Shown here one piece after another: positions 1 to 7,834 of a DNA stretch of 64,000 bases (its first letter is position 1; every line of letters begins with the position of its first letter). The notes beneath the pieces were generated by a model, which did not search any database, was not told the DNA's origin, and worked only from the letters and a program-made list of their open reading frames with translations. Position numbers and translations under genes: made by a program. The DNA comes from Bog-756 sp963769905. GTDB lineage: Bacteria > Actinomycetota > Acidimicrobiia > Acidimicrobiales > RAAP-2. The DNA lies in the NCBI GenBank assembly GCA_963769905.1, contig CAVYNG010000002.1, forward strand, positions 1,488,001 through 1,552,000, in the 5' to 3' direction.

Positions 1-332
1 CCGTACGCGCCGAACCCGACCAATGAGAGGATCCCCGGCACGAGAAGGGTCCCGACCGGATCGATGTGCCGGATCGGGTTCAGCGAGAGCCGGCCGGCAC
101 GTTTGGCGGTGTCGTCGCCCAAGGCGAGGGCCACCACCCCGTGAGAGATCTCGTGGATGATGATCGAGGGCACGAGCACGCAGAAATAGATGACGTCGAA
201 CCGGTTGATCCGGTTGGTGCGCAGCAGGATCACCACCAGCACCACGACCACGCCGGCGATGATCGTGTAGCGCTGCCGCGGAGGAAGTGGCTTCCTCGGA
301 GGTCTCGACCCGCCCCGGCCCCCGAAGCCCAT
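1..332 (-). CDS. Site-2 protease family (M50) metallopeptidase, N-terminal part
   Basis: Intramembrane zinc protease of the M50 family, cut by the left window edge. I translated it directly: from the ATG at 332 the frame stays open to base 1. A short basic, proline-rich N-terminus is followed by a hydrophobic segment (around residues 22-35) and a second one ending in the metal-binding motif HEISH at about residues 60-64 (HExxH). The next residues read as a typical M50 stretch with SLNPIRHIDPVGTLLVP. It starts 17 bases after the stop of the upstream TraR/DksA-like gene, so it is probably in the same operon as xerD. In many Gram-positive genomes such a protease precedes trpS and scpA/scpB, which would lie to the left. 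The substrate is unknown. Confidence 0.85.
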   Translation of the reverse strand, partial: MGFGGRGGSRPPRKPLPPRQRYTIIAGVVVVLVVILLRTNRINRFDVIYFCVLVPSIIIHEISHGVVALALGDDTAKRAGRLSLNPIRHIDPVGTLLVPGILSLVGFGAY

Positions 333-349
333 CGACGCGCCTGGACCGC

Positions 350-688
350 TCAGGAGCGGTTGGCGTGGTTGATGCAGTACCGGGTGGCCGGCATCGCCTC
401 GAGCCGGGCCGACTGGATGGCCACGCCGCAGACCTCGCAGCGGCCGTAGCTGCCGTCCTCGAGGCGGCCGAGGGCCAGGGCCACCTCCTCCAGCGTCTCG
501 CGCAGCTGGCCGGCCAGCGCCTCCGCCTCGCCACGCTCGGCGGTCACCTGGCTCGAGTCGGCGAAGTTGGGGTCGTAGTGCAGACCCCCGTCCTCGCCGT
601 AGCCGATCTCGGCCAGCTCGGACTGGAGACGGCGCTTCTCGTCCTCGAGCAGCTGTCGGTAATCGATGGGAGGGGCGTCGCTCGGCAC
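350..688 (-). CDS. TraR/DksA-type zinc-finger protein
   Basis: A protein of about 112 residues with an acidic helical N-terminus (YRQLLEDEKRRLQSELAEIG) and a C-terminal zinc-finger motif, RCEVCG then RYCINH about 20 residues later. DksA/TraR proteins insert a coiled coil into the RNA polymerase secondary channel; a regulatory role like that is inferred from the family. The ligand pattern here is CxxC plus CxxH rather than four cysteines. A longer frame extends to 841, but that part overlaps xerD and has no family similarity, so I chose the GTG at 688, ten bases after the xerD stop. It lies between xerD and the M50 protease, all co-directional. Confidence 0.8.
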   Translation of the reverse strand: MPSDAPPIDYRQLLEDEKRRLQSELAEIGYGEDGGLHYDPNFADSSQVTAERGEAEALAGQLRETLEEVALALGRLEDGSYGRCEVCGVAIQSARLEAMPATRYCINHANRS

Positions 689-698
689 GGTGAGGATC

Positions 699-1631
699 CT
701 ACTTGGCCGCGACCGCTCCGGAGCGCGGATGGGCCAGGTCATAGGTGTTGCGCAGATGCTCCTGGCTGAGCTTGGTGTAGATCTGCGTCGTCGCGATCGA
801 GACGTGCCCGAGCACCTCTTGGACGACACGGATGTCGGCACCGTGGTCCAGCATGTGGCTGGCGCACGAGTGGCGCAGGACGTGCGGGCTCACCATCGAG
901 CCGAGGCCGGCGCGCTCGGCGCGCTCCTTCACGATCCCCCAGGCGCCCTGACGGCTGAGGCGGCCACCCCGGGTGTTCAAGAAGACGGCCTCGGCGTCGC
1001 TCCGCCGCTCGAAGCGCGCGGGCACGAACGCGGTGCGCCCCGCCGGCGAGAGCCACCGGTGGAGGGCGGCGCGGGCCGGGCCACCGATCGGGACCAGGCG
1101 CTCCTTCGCTCCCTTGCCGAAGACTCGGAGCAGCCCGTCGGCGGCCGCGACGTCGACCAGCGAGAGCCCGACCACCTCGGAGATCCGTGCACCGGTCCCG
1201 TAGAGCAGCTCGAGCAGGGCCCGGTCGCGGAGATCGGCCGGCTCGGTGCCATCGACGCCGTCGAGGATGGCGACCACCTGGGCTTCCTCGAGAGCCTTCG
1301 GGAGGCGGCGGGCGAGGCGCGGGGAGCGGACCTCCGCGGTGGGGTCGACGGCGAGCGCCCCCTCCCCCACCAGAAACCGATAGAGCCCGCGCAGCGCGGT
1401 GGTCGCCCGGGCGAGCGACGCCGGGTTCCGCCCTCGGGCCCGGAGCTCCGCGAGGTGCTGCTCGACCTCGCCCGGGCCGGCGGTGGTCGGATCCACTCCG
1501 TGCTCGGACGCCCACTCCTCCCACGCCGCGAGGTCGTGCCGGTAGGCGGCGAGCGTATTGCGCGAGCGGCCGCGTTCGACCGCGAGCCAGCTGAGGTATT
1601 CCTCGGCCCCGTGCGAGAGTGGGCGGCTCAC
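699..1631 (-). CDS. xerD: Tyrosine recombinase XerD
   Basis: Site-specific tyrosine recombinase of about 310 residues that, with XerC, resolves chromosome dimers at dif. The N-terminal SAM-like core-binding domain covers roughly residues 1-95. The catalytic domain holds the expected set: R149 (ARISEVV), K173 (GKGAKER), H250 and R253 (HVLRHS), H276 (GHVSIATTQ) and nucleophile Y285 (IYTK). I place the start at the GTG at 1631, seven bases after the Nudix stop; the longer frame to 1793 only overlaps the Nudix gene. Its place beside pyrG and an ADP-ribose Nudix gene matches M. tuberculosis Rv1699-Rv1701. It is a housekeeping recombinase, not a phage integrase. Confidence 0.93.
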   Translation of the reverse strand: MSRPLSHGAEEYLSWLAVERGRSRNTLAAYRHDLAAWEEWASEHGVDPTTAGPGEVEQHLAELRARGRNPASLARATTALRGLYRFLVGEGALAVDPTAEVRSPRLARRLPKALEEAQVVAILDGVDGTEPADLRDRALLELLYGTGARISEVVGLSLVDVAAADGLLRVFGKGAKERLVPIGGPARAALHRWLSPAGRTAFVPARFERRSDAEAVFLNTRGGRLSRQGAWGIVKERAERAGLGSMVSPHVLRHSCASHMLDHGADIRVVQEVLGHVSIATTQIYTKLSQEHLRNTYDLAHPRSGAVAAK

Positions 1632-1638
1632 GAAGGTC

Positions 1639-2268
1639 TCACGAAGAGGTGGCGGAGGACGAGATGAGCCGGCGGCGCGCCAGACCGACGCCGAGAATGG
1701 TCTGGGCGTCGATGATCGAACCCTCGTCGACCATCGCGTCGAAGTCGTCGAGGGGCACTTCCACGACCGACAGGTAATGCTCCTCGATGCCATGAGGACG
1801 AGAAGGCACTTTTTCCAAGCCGGTGGCGAGGAAGAGGGATGCGAACTCGTCGCAGAACCCGGGGGTGATCACACATCGGGCGAGCAGGATCAGCTCGCCG
1901 GGCGCGTAGCCGGCCTCCTCTCCGAGCTCGCGCCGCGCGGTCTCCTCCTCGGGCTCTTCGGCGACGTCGCGGGTGCCGGCCGGGATCTCGAGGATCCAGC
2001 GACCGATCGCCGCCCGGAATTGCCGGACGAGCACGAGGGAGCCGTCGTCGGTGATCGCGACCACCGCCACTGCGCCCGGGTGCCGTACGACGTCACGCTC
2101 GAACGTCGTCCCTTCGGGGTCGACGAAGGTTGCCTTCACCACCGTGAGCAGCCGGCCCCGGTGCACGACCTCCTCGCCGATCGCCCGGAAAGCTGCCCGC
2201 CCGCCCCCGGTACCGCCCTCGGCGTCCGGGTCAGCCGACCGCACCGAGGTCGATGAGGCGCGGGTCAC
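1639..2268 (-). CDS. Nudix hydrolase, ADP-ribose pyrophosphatase-like
   Basis: A 209-residue Nudix hydrolase, probably hydrolysing ADP-ribose to AMP and ribose 5-phosphate. A Nudix box is present at about residues 97-120: GTRDVAEE, then ETARRELGEEAGY, fitting GX5EX7REUXEEXGU. The preceding segment ILEIPAG and the following VITPGFCDE are typical of the ADPRase subfamily. The start overlaps the end of pyrG by 38 bases, so it is likely co-transcribed and translationally coupled. The M. tuberculosis homologue in the same position is Rv1700. The first 25 or so residues are low-complexity (Gly/Ala/Asp), so a slightly later start is possible. Confidence 0.9.
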   Translation of the reverse strand: MTRASSTSVRSADPDAEGGTGGGRAAFRAIGEEVVHRGRLLTVVKATFVDPEGTTFERDVVRHPGAVAVVAITDDGSLVLVRQFRAAIGRWILEIPAGTRDVAEEPEEETARRELGEEAGYAPGELILLARCVITPGFCDEFASLFLATGLEKVPSRPHGIEEHYLSVVEVPLDDFDAMVDEGSIIDAQTILGVGLARRRLISSSATSS

Positions 2269-3910
2269 GCCCTTCTGCGCGCACCAGCGCCGCAGCCAGC
2301 AGCTCGCGGAAGAGAGGGTGGGGCTGGTCGGGACGGCTCTTGAATTCCGGATGTGCCTGGGTCCCGACCCAGAAGGGATGGCCGGGCAGCTCGATGAACT
2401 CGACCAGGCGCCCGTCCGGCGAGACCCCCGAGCAGACCAGACCCGCCTCCTCGAGACGGGCCCGGTACCGAGGGTTGACCTCGTAGCGATGGCGATGGCG
2501 CTCGGAGACGACCACGTCGCCGTAGGCCTCCGCGACCTGGGATCCGCCGAGCAGACGGGCGTCGTAGGAGCCGAGGCGCATGGTGCCGCCCTTGTCGGTC
2601 ACATCGGCCTGATCGTCCATCAGGTCGATGACCGGGTACCGGGTGGTCGCGTCGAACTCGCGCGAGTTGGCTCCGTCGAGCCCGGCGAGCGAACGTGCCG
2701 CCTCGATGATCATCACCTGGAGACCGAGACAGAGACCGAGGAGCGGGAGCTGGTTCTCACGCGCGAAGCGGGCGGCGGCGATCTTGCCCTCGACCCCGCG
2801 CTCGCCGAAGCCGCCGGGGATCACCAGCCCGTCGAAGACCCGGAGCCCGTCGCTCTCGAGCAGGTCGGGAACCGTCGCGGCCTGAACCCACTCGATCTCC
2901 ACCCTCGCACCGTGGTGGAAGCCGGCATGGCGAAGCGACTCGACGACGGAGAGATAGGCGTCCGGGAGGTCGACGTACTTGCCGATGACCCCGATCCGCA
3001 CCGGGCGCACCGCGGCTTCCACCTGGCCGACGAGGTGCTCCCAACCGGACAGGTCGATCGGATGGGCGTCGGTGTCCATCTCGAGGGCGTCGAGGATGTA
3101 GCTGTCGAGTCCCTCCTCGTGGAGGACGAGCGGGATCTGGTAGATGTTGGACGCGTCGACCGCGGAGACCACCGCCTCGATGGGGACGTCGCAGAGGAGC
3201 GAGATCTTCCGCTTCAGGTCGTCGGAGATCATCCGGTCCGACCGGCAGACGATCACGTTCGGCTGGATACCCCTGCTGCGCAGCTCGGTCACCGAATGCT
3301 GGGTCGGCTTTGTCTTCTGCTCGCCGGAGGGGCCGAGGTACGGCACGAGGGTGAGGTGGACGTAGCAGACGTTCTCGCGGCCGACGTCGCTCCGGAACTG
3401 ACGGATCGCCTCGAGGAACGGGACGATCTCGATGTCGCCGACCGTGCCACCCACCTCGACGATGACCACGTCCACCCCGGTCTCACCGAGCTTGCGGATG
3501 TGGTGCTTGATCTCGTCGGTGACGTGGGGGATGACCTGGACCGTCTTGCCGAGGTAGTCACCCCGGCGCTCCTTGGCGATCACCGACGAGTAGATGCGCC
3601 CGGTGGTCGCGTTCGAGCCCTTGTGGAGGTTCTCGTCGATGAACCGCTCGTAGTGACCGAGGTCGAGATCGGTCTCGCCGCCGTCCTCGGTCACGAAGAC
3701 CTCGCCGTGCTCGAAGGGGTTCATGGTGCCGGGGTCGACGTTGATGTAGGGGTCGAGCTTGCACATGGTGACCTTCAGGCCACGGCACTTGAGGAGCCGC
3801 CCGAGCGAGGAGGCGGTGAGGCCCTTCCCGAGCGACGAGGAGACGCCTCCGGTGAAGAAGAGGTACTTCGTCCCCTGCTTGCTCACCGAGGGACTTTCAC
3901 CGTCGAGCAC
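2231..3910 (-). CDS. pyrG: CTP synthase
   Basis: CTP synthase converts UTP to CTP using ATP and glutamine-derived ammonia, the last step of pyrimidine nucleotide synthesis. The protein is up to 559 residues, normal for the family. The synthetase domain begins with FFTGGVSSSLGKG (P-loop) and has KLDPYINVDPGTMNPFEHGE. The glutaminase domain has the nucleophile C393 in LLGLCLGLQ and the C-terminal AHPEF histidine-glutamate pair. The ATG at 3910 gives a short extra N-terminus; a GTG at 3886 (SKQGTKY) is an alternative nearer the usual start. Unlike in mycobacteria, no genes lie between it and recN. Confidence 0.97.
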   Translation of the reverse strand: MLDGESPSVSKQGTKYLFFTGGVSSSLGKGLTASSLGRLLKCRGLKVTMCKLDPYINVDPGTMNPFEHGEVFVTEDGGETDLDLGHYERFIDENLHKGSNATTGRIYSSVIAKERRGDYLGKTVQVIPHVTDEIKHHIRKLGETGVDVVIVEVGGTVGDIEIVPFLEAIRQFRSDVGRENVCYVHLTLVPYLGPSGEQKTKPTQHSVTELRSRGIQPNVIVCRSDRMISDDLKRKISLLCDVPIEAVVSAVDASNIYQIPLVLHEEGLDSYILDALEMDTDAHPIDLSGWEHLVGQVEAAVRPVRIGVIGKYVDLPDAYLSVVESLRHAGFHHGARVEIEWVQAATVPDLLESDGLRVFDGLVIPGGFGERGVEGKIAAARFARENQLPLLGLCLGLQVMIIEAARSLAGLDGANSREFDATTRYPVIDLMDDQADVTDKGGTMRLGSYDARLLGGSQVAEAYGDVVVSERHRHRYEVNPRYRARLEEAGLVCSGVSPDGRLVEFIELPGHPFWVGTQAHPEFKSRPDQPHPLFRELLAAALVRAEGRDPRLIDLGAVG

Positions 3911-3967
3911 CAGACGATGCTACCGGAGGAGTGCTCACGATCGACGCATCGGTGCACGGATCGTCGC

Positions 3968-5584
3968 TCACGGTGACGTCGAGCTCGACGCGTGTTCGAG
4001 GAGCTCCCTCGCGTGGCGTCGCGCGCTCTCGCTCTGGGGCCTTCCCGAGAGCATGCGGCTGAGCTCGACCACCCGGCCCTCGGTGTCGAGCGCGCGCACC
4101 TCGGTGACGGTGCGGCTCCCCCGTTCGTTCTTCACGACCTCGAACTGCCGGTCGGCCTGTGCGGCTACCTGGGCGAGATGGGTCACGACCAGCACCTGTG
4201 CATGGCACGCGAGCTCCCCGAGCGCGGCGCCGACCGCGGTCGCCGCCTCCCCACCGACGCCCGCGTCGACCTCATCGAACACGAGGACAGGCGGCGCGTC
4301 GGTGAGCGCGAGGCGCACTGCCAGCATGGTGCGGGCGAGCTCACCGCCCGACGCCACTTTGGCCAGGGGCAGGGCCGGCTCGCCGGGGTTGGCCGCGAGC
4401 AGGATGGTCACCGTGTCGCCCGGCCCGTCGCCTTCGACCCGCACCTCGAGCCGTGCCGAGGTCATCGCCAGCCGGTGCAGCGTGCGCTCGACGTCGGCCG
4501 CGAGCTTTGGTGCCGCGCGCCGGCGCGCGTCGGCCACCGCCTCCTCCTCGCGCCCGAGGTCGGCTCGAGCCGTGGCGATCTCCGCGTCGAGGGCGCTCGC
4601 CCGGGTCGCGTCCGCCTCGATCGCGTCCAGACGGGCACGCGCCTCTTCTGCGAACTCGACGACCTCGCCGAGGGTCGGTCCGTACTTCCGCTCCAGCTGC
4701 CGGAAGAGGTGCCGCCGGGCGCGGACCTCCTCCAGCCGTGTCGGGTCGTCCTCCCAGGTTTCGACCACCGCGCGCAGCTCGCCGGCGAGATCGGCCGCGT
4801 CGGCCATCAGCCCCCGCACCCGGTCGTGCAGCTCGGCGAGCGGGCCTTCGTCGCCGAGCGCGCCCGATGCCGCGGCGAGCCGGTCGATCGCGCCGTCACC
4901 CTCCCCCGAAACCGCGGCGAGCGCATCGGCTGCCGCACGACGGTGCGCACCGGCCGCGGCGAGTCGCTCTTCTTCCTCGTGCAAACGCCGGTCCTCGTCG
5001 AGGTCTTCGATCGCCGCGGCCGCGATCTCGTCTACCTGGAAGTGGAGCATCTCCACCTCGCGGACCCGCTGGTGCGGGTCGCCCCCGAGCCGTTCGGACT
5101 CCTCGAGGAGCGCGGCGAGCCGACTCCTCGCCGACCGCAACGGCTCGAGGTCGGTCCCCGCGTAGTGGTCGAGGGCCCGACGTTGCGCGTCGGGCCGGAC
5201 GAGGGCGCGGTGGAGGTGCTGGCCGTGCAGCTCGACCAACCCCGAGGCCAGTTCCTCGAGCGCGCCGATCGAGGCCATGCGCCCGTCGATCCAGGCTCTC
5301 GAGCGACCGCTCCGGGCGACTGTACGGGCGAGGATCGTCGGGTCGGCTTCGCCGTCCGCAGTGGCGTCGGTGAAACGGCCCTCGACCACCGCCTCGGCGG
5401 CGCCGGCGCGTACGACCGAGGCGTCGGACCTGCCACCGAGCAACAGGCTCACCGCTTCGACCAAGAGGGTCTTGCCTGCGCCGGTCTCACCGGTCCACGC
5501 GGTCATGCCCGAGCCGAGCTCGACGGTCACATCCTCGATGACCCCGAGGTCGCGCACCCGCAGCTCGGAGAGGATGCGGCTCAC
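3968..5584 (-). CDS. recN: DNA repair protein RecN
   Basis: An SMC-like ATPase acting early in double-strand break repair, about 538 residues. Visible are the N-terminal Walker A (TGETGAGKT), a central region rich in charged helices (coiled coil, roughly residues 160-370), the ABC signature ASGGELARTMLA and Walker B (VLVFDEVDAGVGG), then the H-loop region VVTHLAQVAAQAD. I place the start at the GTG at 5584, 19 bases after the nadK stop, giving SRILSELRVRDLGVIEDV, the normal RecN opening. The longer frame to 5689 overlaps nadK and has no family match. It sits in the conserved tlyA-nadK-recN order. Confidence 0.94.
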   Translation of the reverse strand: MSRILSELRVRDLGVIEDVTVELGSGMTAWTGETGAGKTLLVEAVSLLLGGRSDASVVRAGAAEAVVEGRFTDATADGEADPTILARTVARSGRSRAWIDGRMASIGALEELASGLVELHGQHLHRALVRPDAQRRALDHYAGTDLEPLRSARSRLAALLEESERLGGDPHQRVREVEMLHFQVDEIAAAAIEDLDEDRRLHEEEERLAAAGAHRRAAADALAAVSGEGDGAIDRLAAASGALGDEGPLAELHDRVRGLMADAADLAGELRAVVETWEDDPTRLEEVRARRHLFRQLERKYGPTLGEVVEFAEEARARLDAIEADATRASALDAEIATARADLGREEEAVADARRRAAPKLAADVERTLHRLAMTSARLEVRVEGDGPGDTVTILLAANPGEPALPLAKVASGGELARTMLAVRLALTDAPPVLVFDEVDAGVGGEAATAVGAALGELACHAQVLVVTHLAQVAAQADRQFEVVKNERGSRTVTEVRALDTEGRVVELSRMLSGRPQSESARRHARELLEHASSSTSP

Positions 5585-5603
5585 GACGGGCGCGGCCTCG
5601 CCC

Positions 5604-6428
5604 TCACCGATCGGCGAGGTGGAATTTCGCCCGGAGGATCGCGTGGAAGTCGCGGGCACCGAAGGTGACCAATCTCGCCGGTCGCTCACCCTCGTGACAG
5701 TCGACCGCGCTGCCGGGATCGAGCGCGCCGAAGTTGACTCCGTCGACCACCAGCACTGCGGCGCGCGGCTCGAGCACCTCCAGTCGGAGCCACTCGGTCG
5801 GGTCGAGGACCAGCGCGCGGTCGAACAGACTGTGCGGCGAGACCGGGGTGATCACGATGGCCCGCAGACGGGGTGAGAGCACCGGACCCCGCGCTGAGAG
5901 GTTGTAGGCGGTCGAACCGGTCGGCGTGGACACGAGGAGACCGTCCGCGGCGTAGGTCACGAACAGGCGCTCGTTGATCCACGCGGCGATCCGGACGGTG
6001 TGGCCGGGCACCGTCTTCTCGACCGACGCCTCGTTGAGGGCGGTCCGGCGCGATCGGACCTCTCCGTCGGGACCGATGACGGTCACCGAGAGGGTCATCC
6101 GCTCCTCGACCTCGTAGCTCCCCGAGAGGAAGCGCTCGAGCGCGTCCTCGAGTCCTGCCGGCTCGGCCTGGGTCAGGTAGCCCAGTCGCCCGATGTTGAC
6201 GCCGAGGACGGGTGCCCCGGTCGGGAGCGCGCTGCCGACGGCATGGAGCAGTGTGCCGTCGCCGCCCAGGCTGACCACCAGGTCGGCGCCGTCGCACTCG
6301 ACCGTCCCCTCGGGACCGGTCTCGACGATCGAGCTGTGGCCCCGCTCCTCCAGCCATTGCGTCGCACGTGCGGCGAGGGCTGCGGCGTCGGGCCGGTCGG
6401 GACGGACGCAGAAGGCGACGGTGCTCAT
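5604..6428 (-). CDS. nadK: NAD kinase
   Basis: Phosphorylates NAD to NADP with ATP or polyphosphate. The 274-residue protein has the catalytic GGDGTLLHA motif, the NIGRLGYLT segment and the conserved substrate-binding block with NEASV and STPTGSTAYNLSARGP. The ATG at 6428 gives MSTVAFCVRP; upstream codons in the frame fall in tlyA and do not look coding. It begins 13 bases after the tlyA stop and is followed by recN, the usual actinobacterial order (Rv1694-Rv1696), so co-transcription is likely. Confidence 0.95.
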   Translation of the reverse strand: MSTVAFCVRPDRPDAAALAARATQWLEERGHSSIVETGPEGTVECDGADLVVSLGGDGTLLHAVGSALPTGAPVLGVNIGRLGYLTQAEPAGLEDALERFLSGSYEVEERMTLSVTVIGPDGEVRSRRTALNEASVEKTVPGHTVRIAAWINERLFVTYAADGLLVSTPTGSTAYNLSARGPVLSPRLRAIVITPVSPHSLFDRALVLDPTEWLRLEVLEPRAAVLVVDGVNFGALDPGSAVDCHEGERPARLVTFGARDFHAILRAKFHLADR

Positions 6429-6441
6429 CGGTGCGCTCCGC

Positions 6442-7266
6442 TCACCGATCGTGCGCCTCTGCGACGGCCTGGTCGAGCATCGGGTCGAGGGAGTCGGTCG
6501 AGGACCTCGCATCCTCGAAGGGGGCGCGCGCGTGCAGGAAGAACTCCACATTGCCGGCGTGTCCGGTGATCGGCGAGGGCATGGCCCCCATGATGGCTGC
6601 TCCGGCGGCCTCGAGCGCGCCTGCCACCTCTCCGAGGGTGCGACGGTGGACGGAAGGGTCGCGGATCACGCCCCTCCCGCGGGAGGCCTCGGCGCGGCCG
6701 GCCTCGAATTGAGGCTTGACCAGGACGACGAGCGGCGCCCCGGGCGCGGCCAGGTCCCCGGTCAGCGACGGGGTCGCCAGCCGCAGCGAGATGAAGGAGA
6801 GGTCCACGGTCACGATGTCGACCGGGTGGCCGCCGAGGGTCTCGACGGTCACGCCGCGAACGTCGAGACCCTCGCAAGTCACGACCCGGGTGTCTCGCCG
6901 AAGGCGTTCGTGGAGCTGCCCGCGGCCCACGTCGACCGCGACGACCGAGACGGCGCCCGCCTGGAGGAGGCAGTCGGTGAAACCACCCGTCGAAGCCCCG
7001 AGGTCGAGCGCGCGTGCGCCGCGGACGTCGAGTGCGAACCGCTCGAGCGCGGCGGAGAGCTTCTCTCCCCCACGGCTCACGAAGCGCGGCGGGAGGAGGA
7101 GCTCGACCGGCTCGGCGGTCGCGACGAGGCGAGACGGTCGGTCGGCGATGGTGCCGGACACCAGGACCCGTCCGCTCTCGACGAGCTCGGCGGCGCGGGA
7201 TCGGCTCGAGGCGAGTCCCCGTTCGACCAGCGCCCGGTCGAGGCGCCGACGCGCTGCCGGGCTCAG
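6442..7266 (-). CDS. tlyA: TlyA-type rRNA 2'-O-methyltransferase, with a probable CTG start
   Basis: A 274-residue TlyA homologue. TlyA 2'-O-methylates cytidines in 16S and 23S rRNA, and its loss gives capreomycin resistance in mycobacteria. The N-terminal S4-like RNA-binding part (RRLDRALVERGLASSRSRAA) is followed by a Rossmann methyltransferase with SRGGEKL, LDLGASTGGFTDCLLQ, VDLSFISL and LVKPQFEAG. The frame runs further upstream, but that part is an out-of-frame reading of the neighbouring lysine-rich gene. No ATG, GTG or TTG lies near the family start. A CTG at 7266-7264 overlaps the upstream TGA as CTGA and gives LSPAARRRLDRALV, exactly where TlyA proteins begin. The start codon call is inference; the product call is firm. 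Confidence 0.9.
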   Translation of the reverse strand: MSPAARRRLDRALVERGLASSRSRAAELVESGRVLVSGTIADRPSRLVATAEPVELLLPPRFVSRGGEKLSAALERFALDVRGARALDLGASTGGFTDCLLQAGAVSVVAVDVGRGQLHERLRRDTRVVTCEGLDVRGVTVETLGGHPVDIVTVDLSFISLRLATPSLTGDLAAPGAPLVVLVKPQFEAGRAEASRGRGVIRDPSVHRRTLGEVAGALEAAGAAIMGAMPSPITGHAGNVEFFLHARAPFEDARSSTDSLDPMLDQAVAEAHDR

Positions 7267-7790
7267 CCTGCCGGTCCCGGACGGCGTCCGGCGGAGCGCG
7301 CCTTGCTCGCCGTCTTCGGCGCGCTGCGCGCCGCCTTGGTGGCCGCGGCCTTCTTGGCCGCGCTCTTCTTGGTGGAGGCTTTCTTCGGCGACGCCTTCTT
7401 CCCGGCGGTCTTTTTCGCCGGAGACTTCTTCGCCGCGCTCTTCTTCGCCGCTTTCTTCTTCGCAGCGGCCTTCGCATGGCCGGTCGAGGCCCGTCCCACG
7501 TCTGCGGTCCGCTGGAGCTTCGCCGCGACTTGCTTCGCGAGGTCCTCCAGGCTGGTGAATCCGAAGGTTGCGAGCTGGTGGTCGACCTCGCGCCGTACTT
7601 GGCCGACGAAGGCCTCGCGTGTGGCTTTGCTGTGGTCGATCAGCTCGTCGACCTTGGCCCGTGCGTCGGCGCTCGGGAACTCGCCGCTGTTGACGAGCTC
7701 CTGCACGAGCTCCTCGGCGCGGGCCCGCGTCATGTTGGTGAAGGCGATGCCTGCGTCGAGATACCGCTGGAACACGTCCTTGTTGGCCAT
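7263..7790 (-). CDS. Phasin-like or histone H1-like protein with a lysine/alanine tail
   Basis: A 175-residue protein in two parts. Residues 1-100 are helical and mixed in charge (MANKDVFQRYLDAGIAFTNM, then ARAEELVQELVNSGEF), resembling phasin/PhaF-type or coiled-coil regulators. Residues from about 105 to the end are a repetitive KKAAKK/KKSAAKK/KKTAGKK tail like the C-terminus of eukaryotic histone H1 and of bacterial PhaF/AlgP/HupB-type tails. Such tails bind DNA non-specifically; nucleoid binding is therefore inferred. It is directly upstream of tlyA, sharing a 4-base CTGA overlap, at the place where M. tuberculosis has the small gene Rv1693. Low-complexity coding makes this region shadow strongly in other frames. 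Confidence 0.75.
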   Translation of the reverse strand: MANKDVFQRYLDAGIAFTNMTRARAEELVQELVNSGEFPSADARAKVDELIDHSKATREAFVGQVRREVDHQLATFGFTSLEDLAKQVAAKLQRTADVGRASTGHAKAAAKKKAAKKSAAKKSPAKKTAGKKASPKKASTKKSAAKKAAATKAARSAPKTASKARSAGRRPGPAG

Positions 7791-7834
7791 TTCTGGATCC
7801 TACCAGGGATGCTAGCTGACAGCAAGCACTTGGT

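Noticed and set aside
699..1631. XerD as a phage or island integrase
   Set aside because: Its position in the conserved pyrG-Nudix-xerD block and full-length normal form indicate the chromosomal dimer-resolution recombinase.
1973..3976. A 667-codon plus-strand frame antisense to pyrG
   Set aside because: It is the complement of pyrG and Nudix coding sequence; no family features and no RBS.
6193..7815. Plus-strand frame rich in phenylalanine and alanine opposite the lysine-rich tail gene
   Set aside because: It is the antisense shadow of the KKAAKK tail (reverse-complemented lysine codons give Phe/Leu); not a real membrane protein.
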